The notes under the pieces were generated by a model, which saw nothing but the letters and a program-made list of their open reading frames with translations, was not told the origin of the DNA and did no database searches. Positions 51,898 through 59,169 of a DNA stretch of 59,383 nucleotides are shown piece after piece. The position numbers and the translations under genes were made by a program. Source of the stretch: Anaerolineales bacterium. GTDB taxonomy: Bacteria; Chloroflexota; Anaerolineae; Anaerolineales; Villigracilaceae. Where the stretch lies: NCBI GenBank assembly GCA_020634895.1, contig JACKAV010000013.1, positions 1 through 59,383 on the forward strand, read 5' to 3'. Numbering within the stretch: position 1 is the stretch's first letter; each line of letters starts with the position of its first letter.

Positions 51898-52641
51898 CTA
51901 GGCGATGGATTCCAATGCGCGCTTCGCCAGTGTGGAGGCGACGTCCATGCGGTAATCAGCGGATGCCCATTCATCCTGCGCCTCGTGATAGGCGTTGGCG
52001 GCTGCTTCCTGGACGCCTTCGGCTTCGGTGCCGTCCATGGCGAGGAGCGGAGTTTTGCCGTAGCCGCAAAGCGTCAGGCGGGTGCGACCGGAATTCCACT
52101 GCGAAAGCGCTGCGCCGATCAGGGGTTTGTCAGCGGGTGTCTTGGAGACATACTCGAAGGCGGATTTGACATTGAGCGGAATGGTGATCGCTGTGATAAG
52201 TCCGCTGGGGCGGGTGAGGATGAACTCTCCGACGGATAGTGTCGTTGTGTCTGTTTTCGTTGTCTGTATCTCGATCTTCGCGTCCATTGCGAGCAACATG
52301 GCTGTGAAGGTAGAGCGACCGTCGCCCGCTACCAACGTCCCTGCGACGGTGGCGGTATTGCGGATATTAAGCGGCGCTTCCAGTTTTATTGCGGACTTGA
52401 GCGCTTGCGGACAATCGCTTGATTCCAGCAGCGACTGCAATGTGCAGGTCGAGCCGATAACGAGGTCGTTGCCGTTAACGCGGAGCGAATCCAGCCCGAG
52501 GGCCTGGAGGTCCACCACGGCAACAGAATCAGCTGTCGCCTTGGAAAGAAGCGTGCCTCCTCCAAGGGGGAGCGTATTTGGTTGAGTCAAAAAGTCAAGA
52601 GCTTCATCCAGAGTTTTAGGTCTGTGATAGGTTGAAATCAT
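51898..52641 (-). CDS. FAD-binding subunit of a molybdenum hydroxylase
   Basis: 247 residues, like the medium (FAD) subunits CoxM/XdhB/YgfM but at the short end. N-terminal Y-x-RP-x-TLDEALDFL and the FAD-diphosphate motif PLGGGTLLSK, then IGSTCTLQSLLESSDCPQALKSAIKLEAPLNIRNTATVAGTLVAGDGRSTF, the family signature for the isoalloxazine site, then a CO-dehydrogenase flavoprotein C-terminal fold. It passes electrons between the Fe-S cluster and the final acceptor. The only molybdenum subunit in the window is the XdhD-like protein at 39859-42816, so the pair may work together although 9 kb apart. GGAGG sets the start. Confidence 0.88.
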   Translation of the reverse strand: MISTYHRPKTLDEALDFLTQPNTLPLGGGTLLSKATADSVAVVDLQALGLDSLRVNGNDLVIGSTCTLQSLLESSDCPQALKSAIKLEAPLNIRNTATVAGTLVAGDGRSTFTAMLLAMDAKIEIQTTKTDTTTLSVGEFILTRPSGLITAITIPLNVKSAFEYVSKTPADKPLIGAALSQWNSGRTRLTLCGYGKTPLLAMDGTEAEGVQEAAANAYHEAQDEWASADYRMDVASTLAKRALESIA

Positions 52642-52671
52642 GTGTGCCTCCGTGATGCTTTGATTATATCC

Positions 52672-53277
52672 TTATGGGGATGGAAGTGTGACTTTGAAGC
52701 GGACAGCGAGCAGGCGCATCGCAAAAACGGTCAGCGCGCCGATGAGGGATGCGGGTAGCGTGTTGATTGCGGGGATGGAGTTGATCAAAACAAAAACAGA
52801 TGTCCCAACGAATGAGCAGGTTGCGTAGAGTTCGGTGCTTTGACCGAACACACTGGGAATGCGGTTGCTGAGGACGTCTCGCAGAACGCCGCCGAAGATG
52901 CCGGTGATGACGCCCATGAGAATGGCGACGATGGGTGAGATATCCCGTTGCAGCGCGTATGTTGCGCCGAGGATGCTAAAGATGCCCAGCCCGATGGCAT
53001 CTGCAAAGATGAGCAGGCGATTTGAAAAGGATTGCAGACGGTAAAAAGTGAAGACGGCGATGACAAAAGTTGTGACGGTGAGACCGGGATCGATGACCCA
53101 GAAAACAGGTGTACGCCCAAGAAGAAGGTCGCGCATGGTTCCGCCGCCAAAAGCTGTAACGAAGGCAATGGTTGTCGCGCCGACGATATCCATTTCGTGT
53201 TTGCGGGCTTCGAGCGCACCGGAGATGGCGGACGCTGCAACAGCGATGTATGTAAATATTGGAAGAAGTTGTTCCAT
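52672..53277 (-). CDS. TRIC/UPF0126-family membrane protein
   Basis: 201 residues with about seven membrane helices and two copies of the UPF0126 repeat: ISGALEARKHEMDIVGA...FGGGTMRDLLLGRTPVFW in the first half and GIFSILGATYAL...GGVLRDVLSNRIPSVF in the second. The GGG/GG-x-x-RD motif is the ion-path signature of TRIC-type channels. Some bacterial members transport glycine instead. It probably forms a trimer in the inner membrane. It precedes the FAD subunit by 30 bases on the same strand, perhaps by chance. Confidence 0.9.
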   Translation of the reverse strand: MEQLLPIFTYIAVAASAISGALEARKHEMDIVGATTIAFVTAFGGGTMRDLLLGRTPVFWVIDPGLTVTTFVIAVFTFYRLQSFSNRLLIFADAIGLGIFSILGATYALQRDISPIVAILMGVITGIFGGVLRDVLSNRIPSVFGQSTELYATCSFVGTSVFVLINSIPAINTLPASLIGALTVFAMRLLAVRFKVTLPSP

Positions 53278-53337
53278 AAATTTCTTTTAGACCTCTTGCG
53301 TAAGTGGTAATTGCTTTGTGTTGAAGACCATTTTGAA

Positions 53338-53396
53338 CCACAAAGACACAGAGCCACGGAGTTTTTTTAATTATTTTTCTCGGTGGCTCTGTGGTT
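53338..53396. repeat. Intergenic inverted repeat of the 'CACAGAG-CCACGGAG' type
   Basis: Arms 53347-53361 and 53379-53393 pair over 15 bases with one mismatch around a T-rich loop. The same words (CACAGAG, CACGGAG) recur at 48631-48700 and, in variant form, at 57166-57302. It lies between the thioesterase stop and the TRIC gene start. Confidence 0.7.
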
Positions 53397-53437
53397 AGTC
53401 TTTTAGACTTTTACAAGATATCTATTGAACAACCGAG

Positions 53438-53914
53438 TTAATCCGGATAGACCTTCCAGCCCAGTTCATCCAGTTTGCTCATGTCGAATTGGTCTGCGGG
53501 AATATTGATGTGCATCCCCGTCCCTTCGGCGAGAAGTTCATCGGTTTCGGCATCGTAAATTCCACCCCAGGCTTTGGCAATGCGACCTTTGTTCTCGATC
53601 ACTTTCCCGATAATTTTCAGCGTTTTGCCGATGGGGACGTTCTTGCGGTATTTGATCTCCAGCTTGCCAGTAAACATAAAGCGCGGATTTGAAGCATCTG
53701 TTCCCATGTATGCCCGCCCGGAGACTTCGTCGATAATCGCGGCGACAATACCGCCGTGAAGCACACCGGGGAAGCCTTCGAAATGTTCAGGTGCAATGTA
53801 TTCCGATTCGATCACGCCGGGTTCGGTTTCATAAAAATGTAGGTGCAGCCCAACAGGGTTTTCCACGCCGCAGATAAAGCAATTTCTGGAGCCAGCTTGT
53901 TTGGTCTTTGTCAT
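53438..53914 (-). CDS. PaaI-type hotdog thioesterase
   Basis: 158 residues, hotdog fold of the PaaI/4HBT type. NCFICGVENPVGLHLHF at the start, then the active-site helix HFEGFPGVLHGGIVAAIIDEVSGRAYM, with the usual His-Gly-Gly and Asp/Glu. It hydrolyses an acyl-CoA or aryl-CoA. Its ATG overlaps the menG stop by one base (TAATG), so it is made together with the menaquinone methyltransferase. It could therefore be the thioesterase that frees 1,4-dihydroxy-2-naphthoate from its CoA ester, the substrate of MenA encoded nearby; that is inferred from place only. Confidence 0.85.
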   Translation of the reverse strand: MTKTKQAGSRNCFICGVENPVGLHLHFYETEPGVIESEYIAPEHFEGFPGVLHGGIVAAIIDEVSGRAYMGTDASNPRFMFTGKLEIKYRKNVPIGKTLKIIGKVIENKGRIAKAWGGIYDAETDELLAEGTGMHINIPADQFDMSKLDELGWKVYPD

Positions 53915-54606
53915 TATTTTTCTCCCCAGTGGATGGCAATGGTGCCAAACATCAAGCGTTTGAATTGAACACGTTTAAACCCAACTGCCACCATGCGAAC
54001 GGAGAGTTCCTCGGCGGTGAGGAAATTTTCGGTGGTGTCGGGCAGGTATTCGTAAGCGTCACGCATGCCGGAAAGCATCCCGCCGATGGCGGGGATGATC
54101 ACATGCATGTGGAATTTGATGAACGGTGAAAGGATATTTTTCTTCGGACGCGTGGTGTCGAGAACCACGATCCGCCCGCCGGGTTTGAGCACGCGGAGTT
54201 GTTCTTTCAATGCCTGCTGAACATCTGTCACATTGCGCATGAGAAAACCGGAAACGACCGCGTCGAAATTTTTATTTTTGAACGGCAGCTTCAACGCGTC
54301 GGCGGTGGAGAAATTCAACTCACCGTTCTTTTTGCCGACGCGCATCATCTCAAGTGTGAAATCCGCGGCGGTGATGCGGGCGCTGGGAAACTGCGTCTGC
54401 GCCTCGCGAGCCAGATCACCGGTACCAGTTCCGAGGTCCAGTAATGAGGCGTTGTCCTTGAGCTGTGCCAGCCGAATGACATCCTTTCGCCAGCGGACGT
54501 CTTGCCCGCCTGTCATGAGTCGATTCATCAGATCGTAACGATGCGCGATCTTCGTGAACATGGATTGAACATAATGGGCACGTTCCTGCCCGGTCAATTG
54601 AGTCAT
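53914..54606 (-). CDS. menG: Demethylmenaquinone methyltransferase (MenG/UbiE)
   Basis: 230 residues. MFTKIAHRYDLMNRLMTGGQDVRWRKDVI is the UbiE/MenG signature. The SAM site LLDLGTGTGDLA follows, then SGFLMRNVTDVQQALKEQLRVLKPGGRIVVLD and, near the end, MVAVGFKRVQFKRLMFGTIAIHWG. It adds the last methyl group in menaquinone synthesis. A TATAAT box and AGGAG precede it. It is divergent from menA, which does the step before. Confidence 0.95.
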   Translation of the reverse strand: MTQLTGQERAHYVQSMFTKIAHRYDLMNRLMTGGQDVRWRKDVIRLAQLKDNASLLDLGTGTGDLAREAQTQFPSARITAADFTLEMMRVGKKNGELNFSTADALKLPFKNKNFDAVVSGFLMRNVTDVQQALKEQLRVLKPGGRIVVLDTTRPKKNILSPFIKFHMHVIIPAIGGMLSGMRDAYEYLPDTTENFLTAEELSVRMVAVGFKRVQFKRLMFGTIAIHWGEK

Positions 54607-54626
54607 AAATTCTCCTAATCCGGTCG

Positions 54627-54632
54627 ATTATA
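54627..54632 (-). promoter_or_regulatory. -10 box of menG
   Basis: TATAAT on the minus strand, 20 bases before the menG ATG, with AGGAG in between; -35 not clear. It is one half of a divergent promoter region shared with menA. Confidence 0.55.
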
Positions 54633-54665
54633 CATAAAGAAATGCGTGTTATACGCCATATAGGC

Positions 54666-54675
54666 ATGATATACT
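54666..54675 (+). promoter_or_regulatory. Extended -10 box of menA
   Basis: TGATATACT-type extended -10 with only 9 bases to the menA ATG and no Shine-Dalgarno sequence, which suggests a leaderless or nearly leaderless mRNA. Confidence 0.5.
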
Positions 54676-54684
54676 GCGGCACTT

Positions 54685-55572
54685 ATGAGCGAAAAACCAA
54701 ACCTTTTTCAGATCTGGTGGCTGGCGATCCGTCCGCGTACGCTGCCTGCGGCGGCTTCCGGCGTGGTGATGGGCTGCGCGCTGGCGTGGCATGACGGTGT
54801 GTTCCAATGGCTGCCCGCGCTGGCGGCTTTATTGATCGCGCTTCTTTTGCAAATTGGCAGCAATGTTGCCAACGACGTTTTTGATTTTGAGCGCGGCGCC
54901 GACACTGCCGAGCGGATGGGTCCCTTGCGCGTGACACAAGCGGGATTATTAACTCCGGCACAGGTCAAGCGCGGACTGATCGTCATCTTTGTTTTTGCTG
55001 CCATGCTTGGTCTGTATCTCGCGGCGCTTCGCGGCTGGACCGTGATCTGGATCGGCGTTGCAGCCATGATCTCCGCTGTAGCTTATACCGGCGGACCGTT
55101 TCCGTTGGGGTATCACGGTTTGGGTGATATTTTCGTTTTTGTTTTTTTTGGCATTGCCGCCGTTGCAGGGACGTACTTCGTGCAAGCCAGTTTTGTCAGC
55201 GACGTTGCCTGGTGGATGTCTGTGCCCATCGGCTTGATCGTGACCGCGATCTTGGTTGTGAACAATCTGCGCGATCTAGAAAGTGACCGCAAGGCGGGGA
55301 AACATACGCTGGCAGTCCGCTTCGGTGAGAATGGCGCAAAAGCGGAATACATACTTTGTTTGGGAATTGCCTATCTCGTCGTTCCTCTATTGATTTTGCT
55401 CAAGATGATGCCATTAGGCGCAATGCTGTGCTGGTTGTCTTTGCCGATAGCAATTCGTACCCTACGCGTGGTCTTCACTCAAACCGGACGTCCGCTAAAT
55501 GCGGCGTTAGCAGGAACGGGACAAACGGCTTTATTGTTCAGCCTCTTCTTCTGGATTGGTTTGTTGTTGTAG
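54685..55572 (+). CDS. menA: 1,4-Dihydroxy-2-naphthoate prenyltransferase (MenA)
   Basis: 295 residues with about eight membrane helices. UbiA-superfamily prenyltransferase: first Asp motif in SNVANDVFDFERGAD and second in NNLRDLESDRKAGKHTLAVRFG, which bind Mg-polyprenyl diphosphate. IRPRTLPAAASGVVMG at the start and AYTGGPFPLGYHGLGDIFVF in the middle are typical for MenA rather than UbiA. It attaches the isoprenoid tail to give demethylmenaquinone, the substrate of MenG in the divergent gene. It ends in a terminator shared with the ABC permease. Confidence 0.94.
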   Translation: MSEKPNLFQIWWLAIRPRTLPAAASGVVMGCALAWHDGVFQWLPALAALLIALLLQIGSNVANDVFDFERGADTAERMGPLRVTQAGLLTPAQVKRGLIVIFVFAAMLGLYLAALRGWTVIWIGVAAMISAVAYTGGPFPLGYHGLGDIFVFVFFGIAAVAGTYFVQASFVSDVAWWMSVPIGLIVTAILVVNNLRDLESDRKAGKHTLAVRFGENGAKAEYILCLGIAYLVVPLLILLKMMPLGAMLCWLSLPIAIRTLRVVFTQTGRPLNAALAGTGQTALLFSLFFWIGLLL

Positions 55573-55598
55573 GGCAGGCTAAAAGCCTGCCCTTTTTT
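55572..55598. terminator. Terminator between menA and the ABC permease (REP-like)
   Basis: A 9-bp stem (55572-55580 with 55584-55592, loop of 3) followed by six T on the plus strand; preceded by GTAGG as in the repeat at 10736. It ends menA and may also act on the convergent operon. Confidence 0.85.
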
Positions 55599-55599
55599 A

Positions 55600-56340
55600 T
55601 CAACTAACGAACTTCCACTTACACCACTTCCGCTCCAACCAATCGACCGAAAAATACATGCCAAGCCCGAGCAGACTCATGGCAATCACTCCCGCATACA
55701 TGGACGGATAATCCAGTAACGTGCTGCCTTTGTAATAGATGTAATACCCAAGCCCATATTTTGTTGCTGATAATTCGGTGATATACAACACTGCTACCGC
55801 CGTGCCAATGGATTGTCTCAACGCTGTCAAAATAGCAGGCAAACTCGCAGGCAGGTACACAAAGCGGAAGAGCGCCCGTCTGCCCGCGCCGAGGCTTTGC
55901 AGGCTTTGAAGAAGCTGCGGCGCAATCCCGCTCGCCTGGTCGCGGACGAGAACGATGATCTGAAAAAATAGAATCAAGAACATAATGATGATCTTGGATG
56001 TGTCGCCGATCCCAAGAAAAAGAATAACCACAGGCACAAAAACCACTTTCGGAATTGGGTAAAGCAAATAAATAACGGGGGAGAAAATGCGGTTCAAGCG
56101 TTTCGACCCGCCGATGATCAGTCCAGCCGGAGCCGCGATCAATACCGAAAGAGCCATCCCCGCAACAACACGCCAAAGACTGACAGCAAAATGCAGAAGC
56201 AATCCATTTTGCAATTCCTTGAAAAAGACCACAAGAACGTTCAACGGCGTTGGCAGAATGGACATGTCCACAATCATTGCAGCGATCTGCCAGATCACAG
56301 CCAGCGCCAGAGCCGCGAGGAAAACGTCACGCCGTTTCAT
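55600..56340 (-). CDS. ABC transporter permease, NitT/TauT type
   Basis: 246 residues from the ATG at 56340, which overlaps the ATPase end by 14 bases; the longer frame to 56493 only shadows the ATPase gene. Six membrane helices, with the NitT/TauT loop SLGAGRRALFRFVYLPASLPAILTALRQSIGTA, the EAA motif that meets the ATPase. It forms the membrane channel of the importer together with the ATPase and the solute-binding lipoprotein encoded upstream. The solute is not known. Confidence 0.92.
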   Translation of the reverse strand: MKRRDVFLAALALAVIWQIAAMIVDMSILPTPLNVLVVFFKELQNGLLLHFAVSLWRVVAGMALSVLIAAPAGLIIGGSKRLNRIFSPVIYLLYPIPKVVFVPVVILFLGIGDTSKIIIMFLILFFQIIVLVRDQASGIAPQLLQSLQSLGAGRRALFRFVYLPASLPAILTALRQSIGTAVAVLYITELSATKYGLGYYIYYKGSTLLDYPSMYAGVIAMSLLGLGMYFSVDWLERKWCKWKFVS

Positions 56341-57106
56341 GCCGTGTTCCCTTCTGCATTTCATTTCGTAATTGTCTGCAAATGGATTGAAATTCCGCGC
56401 TGTTTGGATAATCAACTTTTCCAGCGTTGGGGTTTTCAAAGATACTGGGATTTTGATTTGGCGGCGCACCCAGCAAAAGAATTTTTTTGCCAAGCACAGC
56501 CGCCTCTTCGATGGAGTGTGTCACAATGACCAGCGTGATATTTTGCTCGGCGCAAAGTGAGAGTGTCAGGTTTTGCAAACCTTCTCGCGTGATGGCATCC
56601 AAAGAGGAGAATGGCTCATCCGTCAAAAGCAAATCAGGTTCGAGCGCGAGGGTGCGCGCTATTGCAGTGCGTTGGCGCTGTCCGCCTGAAAGCTGACCGG
56701 GAAACTTATCTGCCACTTCACCCAGACCGAGGCGTGTTATCCAACTCTCGATATTTTCTTTGGGAATGAAGTTATCCGGCGAATGCTTGCCATCGGCTCC
56801 ATAAAACTTGCGGACCTTCACGCCGAGTTCCACATTCTCGCGCACTGTGGACCACGGCAGCAAGCCATAATCCTGCAATATCAATCCGCTGTGCGGGCGC
56901 GGACGTTGAATCCGTTCGCCGTTGATGCTCACTTTGCCCGATGTCGGGAATTTCAACCCTGCCAATAAATAAAGCAAAGTTGTTTTCCCGCAGCCCGAAG
57001 GACCGAGAATCGCCCATGTCTCGCCGCGTGAGATGCCCCAATTGAAGTTCTGGAAAAGCGGCGAGTGATTGGAATATTCAAATGTGAGCGATTGGATATT
57101 TATCAT
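56327..57106 (-). CDS. ABC transporter ATP-binding protein, NitT/TauT type
   Basis: 259 residues. Walker A GPSGCGKTT (35-43), Q loop LILQDYGLLPW, signature LSGGQRQR, Walker B LLLTDEPFSSLD and H-loop VIVTHSIEEA are all intact. It drives import by the permease gene that follows. It is separated from the solute-binding gene by a repeat-rich gap of about 200 bases, so its level may be lower than that of the binding protein. Confidence 0.93.
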   Translation of the reverse strand: MINIQSLTFEYSNHSPLFQNFNWGISRGETWAILGPSGCGKTTLLYLLAGLKFPTSGKVSINGERIQRPRPHSGLILQDYGLLPWSTVRENVELGVKVRKFYGADGKHSPDNFIPKENIESWITRLGLGEVADKFPGQLSGGQRQRTAIARTLALEPDLLLTDEPFSSLDAITREGLQNLTLSLCAEQNITLVIVTHSIEEAAVLGKKILLLGAPPNQNPSIFENPNAGKVDYPNSAEFQSICRQLRNEMQKGTRHETA

Positions 57107-57115
57107 AAGTTTGAA

Positions 57116-57148
57116 AATTGACAGTCACCTTGAAGGTGACTGTCAATT
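57116..57148 (-). other. Long hairpin between binding-protein and ATPase genes
   Basis: A perfect inverted repeat with 16-base arms (57116-57131 and 57133-57148) just upstream of the ATPase gene. A T-rich tract follows on the minus strand. It probably stops part of the transcripts or protects the upstream mRNA, giving more binding protein than ATPase. Confidence 0.6.
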
Positions 57149-57165
57149 AATTATATCGGCATCGA

Positions 57166-57302
57166 GAGTGTTTCTTAAGTTCTGATTGGATAATCTTTGT
57201 ACACGGAATTGACGGAAAACACGGACAAAACAGTTTTATTTTTTCCGTGAAGATCGGTGAAATCCGTGTTGTCTGTGTCCGAAAGCATTTAAGAAACTGT
57301 CA
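57166..57302. repeat. MITE-like imperfect palindrome of about 130 bases
   Basis: The ends carry GTTTCTTAA (57170-57178) and its complement TTAAGAAAC (57289-57297). Inside, the left half has repeated ACACGGA/GACGGA words and the right half CCGTG/GGTGAAATCCGTG words, so the whole folds back on itself. No ORF inside. Related in wording to the repeats at 16262, 48631 and 53338. Confidence 0.6.
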
Positions 57303-58313
57303 CTAAGGTAGAAGCGAGCCGTTGACCGAATCTGTGTAACTCACATCGACGCTCAACATGCCTTTTTCCTTTGCCCAAGTGAGGGCGTCATTCCATTCCT
57401 CTTCTGTGGGAATATCGCTTTTTGGGAAAGGTGGTACAGCGAAAGTTTCAAGCAGCGGCGGCGGAACAAGTCCCTTATCGCTGAGCAGGGTTGTGTATTG
57501 GGTTGCATCTTGATTGATAAGTTCAGACGCTTCCTCGATGGCGGCAAGAAATGCCTTCACCGCTTCAGGGTTTGTGTCAATGGTTTCCTTGCGGAAGGAA
57601 TAAACGCTAAAGCCGTATTCAGGATTCATCGAATCGTCGAGTACGTTCACCGCACCCTGACTCATGGCGAGCGACGCAAGCGGATCAGGCAGTATGGCAG
57701 CGGCGAGTTCACCGGAGCCAAGCAGCGCCATTCGGTCGGGGATTTTCGGCACGGCAATGGTATTGATCTCGTCAGCGGTCAATCCCTGTGATTGCAGCAA
57801 TCGCTCGGTTACGTATTCGATCACGGTTCCCTGCGAGACGCCGATCTCAACGCCCTTGAGTTCCTGTGGAATAGTGATACCGCTTTGGCTCGAAGCAAGA
57901 ATGCGAAAATGTGGATACCCTTCCTCAGGGCGCAGGGCGTAACGCACAACCTGCATTTGCACTGCATCTTTATTGAAAAGCATCACAGCCAGCGTTTCGT
58001 TGATGGTCCCGTCTGCCTGAGCGGCAACGAGTAACTGGTCGCGTTCCGGTGCCGATGCAACGGGGATGAGTTCAACAGTCACGCCATATTTGGCAAACAG
58101 ACCATCTGCTTCGGCGACGTACATCGGAAGCGTATCGATGATGGGGAGGACTGCGATCTTGAGCGTGCCGACATTTTCCGTCACCGCCTCTGTCTGGACC
58201 TCGGAAACTGATTCGGTTTCCGCAGCCTGATTCTCAGGGACGGCTGGTGAGCAGGCGGCAAGCAAGAGACTTGCAGTAAGTATTAAGAAAAATAGTGGAC
58301 GTGCAATTCGCAT
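57303..58313 (-). CDS. ABC transporter solute-binding lipoprotein (NMT1/THI5-like)
   Basis: 336 residues. Signal peptide with lipobox LLLAAC (Cys21), a Glu/Thr-rich linker, then an NMT1/THI5 or SsuA-type binding fold: GTLKIAVLPIIDTLPMYVAEADGLFAKYGVTVELIPV, ELKGVEIGVSQGTVIEYVTERLL and AAILPDPLASLAMSQGA. Such proteins bind sulfonates, nitrate, thiamine precursors or other small compounds; the sequence does not tell which. First transport gene after tetR, from which it is separated by 45 bases. Confidence 0.9.
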   Translation of the reverse strand: MRIARPLFFLILTASLLLAACSPAVPENQAAETESVSEVQTEAVTENVGTLKIAVLPIIDTLPMYVAEADGLFAKYGVTVELIPVASAPERDQLLVAAQADGTINETLAVMLFNKDAVQMQVVRYALRPEEGYPHFRILASSQSGITIPQELKGVEIGVSQGTVIEYVTERLLQSQGLTADEINTIAVPKIPDRMALLGSGELAAAILPDPLASLAMSQGAVNVLDDSMNPEYGFSVYSFRKETIDTNPEAVKAFLAAIEEASELINQDATQYTTLLSDKGLVPPPLLETFAVPPFPKSDIPTEEEWNDALTWAKEKGMLSVDVSYTDSVNGSLLP

Positions 58314-58337
58314 GGAAAAAATTCTCCTTGGTTATGG

Positions 58338-58359
58338 ACGAGGGCGGTAACGCCCTCGT
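58338..58359 (-). other. Hairpin at the tetR stop codon
   Basis: A perfect 9-bp GC-rich stem (58338-58346 with 58351-58359, loop of 4) reaches into the tetR stop codon. No T tract, so read-through into the transporter genes is expected. Confidence 0.5.
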
Positions 58360-58979
58360 TAGTTTTCTGTGGTTGGTAATTTTTCTTCGGGCACACCAAT
58401 GGAGCGTGCCAGAAAGAGACGCAATGCTGGCAGTGACTCTTCGAGTGGGGGAGTGCCAGTGTAGATCCAATTCGTGACGACTTCATTGAGTGCGCCAACC
58501 CAGGCGCGGGCGGCGATATCCGTTTTCAGCGTGGGAATGCTTCCTTCCGCCACAGCAGTTTCAAGTCTGGTTTGAACGAGGCGCGTCAGCCTGTCATTGA
58601 TCGCGCGGCGGCGTTCCTCAAAAACAGCGCCTAATCCCACGGCTTGTATCAAGGCAACTTTCGCCAATCCCCGATATTGACTGAATAAGCCGAGACTTGT
58701 GCGCAGGGCGGCATCCATTTGTTGAAGTCCGTGAGACTCGCTTTGCATGGCTTCGGTCAGCTTGCTTTCGAGCAAGTCTGCGAAGGTGTCGCTCAGGGCG
58801 ATGAAAATATCCTGTTTGCTGGGGAAGTAAAAGTAGAACGCGCCCTTGGAAGTTTGCGCCTCGCCGACAATATCGTCAACTTTGGTATCGTGATAGCCCT
58901 TGGTGGCAAATACTTTCACCGCCGCTTCAAGGATGCGGGTGCGGGTTTCTGGGGTGGAATCTGGGGCGTTTTTGCTCAT
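58359..58979 (-). CDS. TetR-family repressor of the ABC importer operon
   Basis: 206 residues. The N-terminal helix-turn-helix (RILEAAVKVFATKGYHDTKVDDIVGEAQTSKGAFYFYF, about 15-50) is the standard TetR DNA-binding domain; the rest is the helical ligand domain. A palindromic site lies 10 bases before the ATG, so it probably controls itself and the transporter genes that follow. The inducer is unknown and is likely linked to the transported compound. Confidence 0.92.
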   Translation of the reverse strand: MSKNAPDSTPETRTRILEAAVKVFATKGYHDTKVDDIVGEAQTSKGAFYFYFPSKQDIFIALSDTFADLLESKLTEAMQSESHGLQQMDAALRTSLGLFSQYRGLAKVALIQAVGLGAVFEERRRAINDRLTRLVQTRLETAVAEGSIPTLKTDIAARAWVGALNEVVTNWIYTGTPPLEESLPALRLFLARSIGVPEEKLPTTEN

Positions 58980-58988
58980 AATCTATAG

Positions 58989-59002
58989 ACTGACCAGTCA
59001 GT
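58989..59002. promoter_or_regulatory. TetR-type operator
   Basis: The inverted repeat ACTGAC-CA-GTCAGT, a typical TetR-family operator (TGACCAGTCA core), is centred about 16 bases before the tetR start codon. Binding there would block transcription of tetR and the ABC genes. Confidence 0.75.
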
Positions 59003-59099
59003 TTGTAGCGGGCGGAGGATAGCATGAGCGAAAAACGCGAGCAAGATGACGAATCTCATCATTGTGGATGCGAATCGTCCTTATTAAGATTCTTGGAAT

Positions 59100-59149
59100 C
59101 CTGAAGTTCTACTTCAGGATCGATGTTCTTTCCGAAAGTAGAACTTTCG
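59100..59149. repeat. Pair of mutually inverted hairpins next to the IS end
   Basis: Two hairpins, 59100-59118 (8-bp stem) and 59133-59149 (7-bp stem), share the word AGTTCTACTT in opposite directions. They lie in the non-coding stretch between tetR and the IS200-type element (58980-59170). An imperfect 13-bp hairpin also lies near 59049-59079. Confidence 0.55.
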
Positions 59150-59169
59150 AATTCCAGATCAGAAGTAAA

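Noticed and set aside
55600..56493. Longer N-terminus of the ABC permease
   Set aside because: The extra 51 residues only read the end of the ATPase gene in another frame; the ATG at 56340 gives a normal permease start.
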